A stretch of DNA of 6,186 nucleotides from Alphaproteobacteria bacterium (GTDB lineage: Bacteria; Pseudomonadota; Alphaproteobacteria; Micropepsales; Micropepsaceae): assembly GCA_015654715.1 (NCBI GenBank), contig JAATGK010000295.1, positions 1-6,186 on the forward strand, in the 5' to 3' direction. Below the pieces are notes generated by a model, which was not told the DNA's origin, did no database searches, and saw only the letters and a program-made list of their open reading frames with translations. Position numbers and translations under genes: made by a program. Each line of letters begins with the position of its first letter. The stretch's first letter is position 1. Of this stretch, positions 5,902-6,186 are shown piece by piece.

Positions 5902-6186
5902 CTAATGCCGGTGGGTTGCGGCGATCTCGTCCGCGAAATGCCATTCCAGCAGGGATTTGAGAACCAGGGTCACGAGCGCCAACAGCGCCAAGAGCGAAGC
6001 GACTGCAAACGCACCGACGAATTGATAGTCGTTGTAGAGCACTTCGACGTGCAGCGGCATGGTGTTGGTGAGGCCGCGGATATGTCCTGACACCACCGAC
6101 ACGGCGCCGAATTCGCCCATCGCGCGCGCATTGCACAAAAGAACGCCGTAGAGCAGACCCCATTTGATATTGGGCAGGGTCACCCG
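5902..6186 (-). CDS. cysW: CysW, sulfate/thiosulfate ABC transporter permease (3' end only)
   Basis: These are the C-terminal 94 residues of the CysW inner-membrane permease, which pairs with CysT and CysA to import sulfate. The frame is open to the right edge of the window, so the gene starts beyond 6186. The visible sequence begins at [13 protein letters not shown], the VxLP end of the EAA loop that docks onto the ATPase. It continues through [16 protein letters not shown], strongly characteristic of CysW, and [13 protein letters not shown], then a last membrane helix (about [20 protein letters not shown]) and a short cytoplasmic tail. The GTG at 6183-6181 is an internal valine codon, not the start. 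The stop is TAG at 5904-5902, 14 bases before cysA. Assignment is secure from close similarity to the known CysW C-terminus. Confidence 0.95.
   Translation of the reverse strand, partial: RVTLPNIKWGLLYGVLLCNARAMGEFGAVSVVSGHIRGLTNTMPLHVEVLYNDYQFVGAFAVASLLALLALVTLVLKSLLEWHFADEIAATHRH

Noticed and set aside
5888..6163. Upstream extension of CysA to position 6163
   Set aside because: It would overlap the CysW coding region in another frame. The ATG at 5887 has a GGAG site and begins directly at the ABC fold.
1..6186. tRNA, rRNA, CRISPR array, insertion sequence or phage attachment site
   Set aside because: I found no cloverleaf, spaced direct repeats, transposase motif or flanking target-site duplication; nearly all of the window is accounted for by protein genes.

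Overview
The window looks like the chromosome of an alphaproteobacterium, probably in the Hyphomicrobiales (Rhizobiales) near the Bradyrhizobiaceae/Xanthobacteraceae. The evidence is high GC coding bias, the gene order cheR-cheB-cheY-cheD-cheT (as in the major che operons of Sinorhizobium and Caulobacter), and two palindromic intergenic sequences of a type I recall from rhizobial genomes. The family level is inference.

Layout. Positions 1-2749 hold the 3' half of a chemotaxis operon on the + strand: the end of cheR, then complete cheB, cheY, cheD and a small CheT-like gene. Every junction overlaps by 1 to 17 bases, so translation is probably coupled. A hairpin repeat (2750-2811) follows. Positions 2831-3918 hold a two-gene cassette: a CheY-like single-domain receiver with an arginine-rich tail (CleA/CheYIII type) and an all-helical protein in the CheE position. 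Positions 4026-5125 hold a diverged second copy of the same cassette. A short palindromic repeat (about 5120-5155) separates the che genes from two convergent minus-strand genes: cysA (sulfate ABC ATPase, apparently without its C-terminal domain) and the 3' end of cysW (permease).

How the genes work together. CheR and CheB methylate and demethylate chemoreceptors, and CheD deamidates them. CheY carries phosphate from the kinase CheA (upstream, outside the window) to the motor. The CheT-like protein carries a CheZ-style DxxxQ motif and may dephosphorylate a CheY. The two receiver/helical cassettes are the unusual part. The first receiver keeps a complete phosphorylation site and ends in a peptide resembling the CheY-binding segment of FliM (N-terminal) and CheZ (C-terminal). 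The second receiver has glutamate in place of the phospho-accepting aspartate and has lost that peptide, while keeping the two arginine pairs in the tail. This suggests that one copy remained phosphorylation-responsive and the other became phosphorylation-independent, each with its own helical partner.
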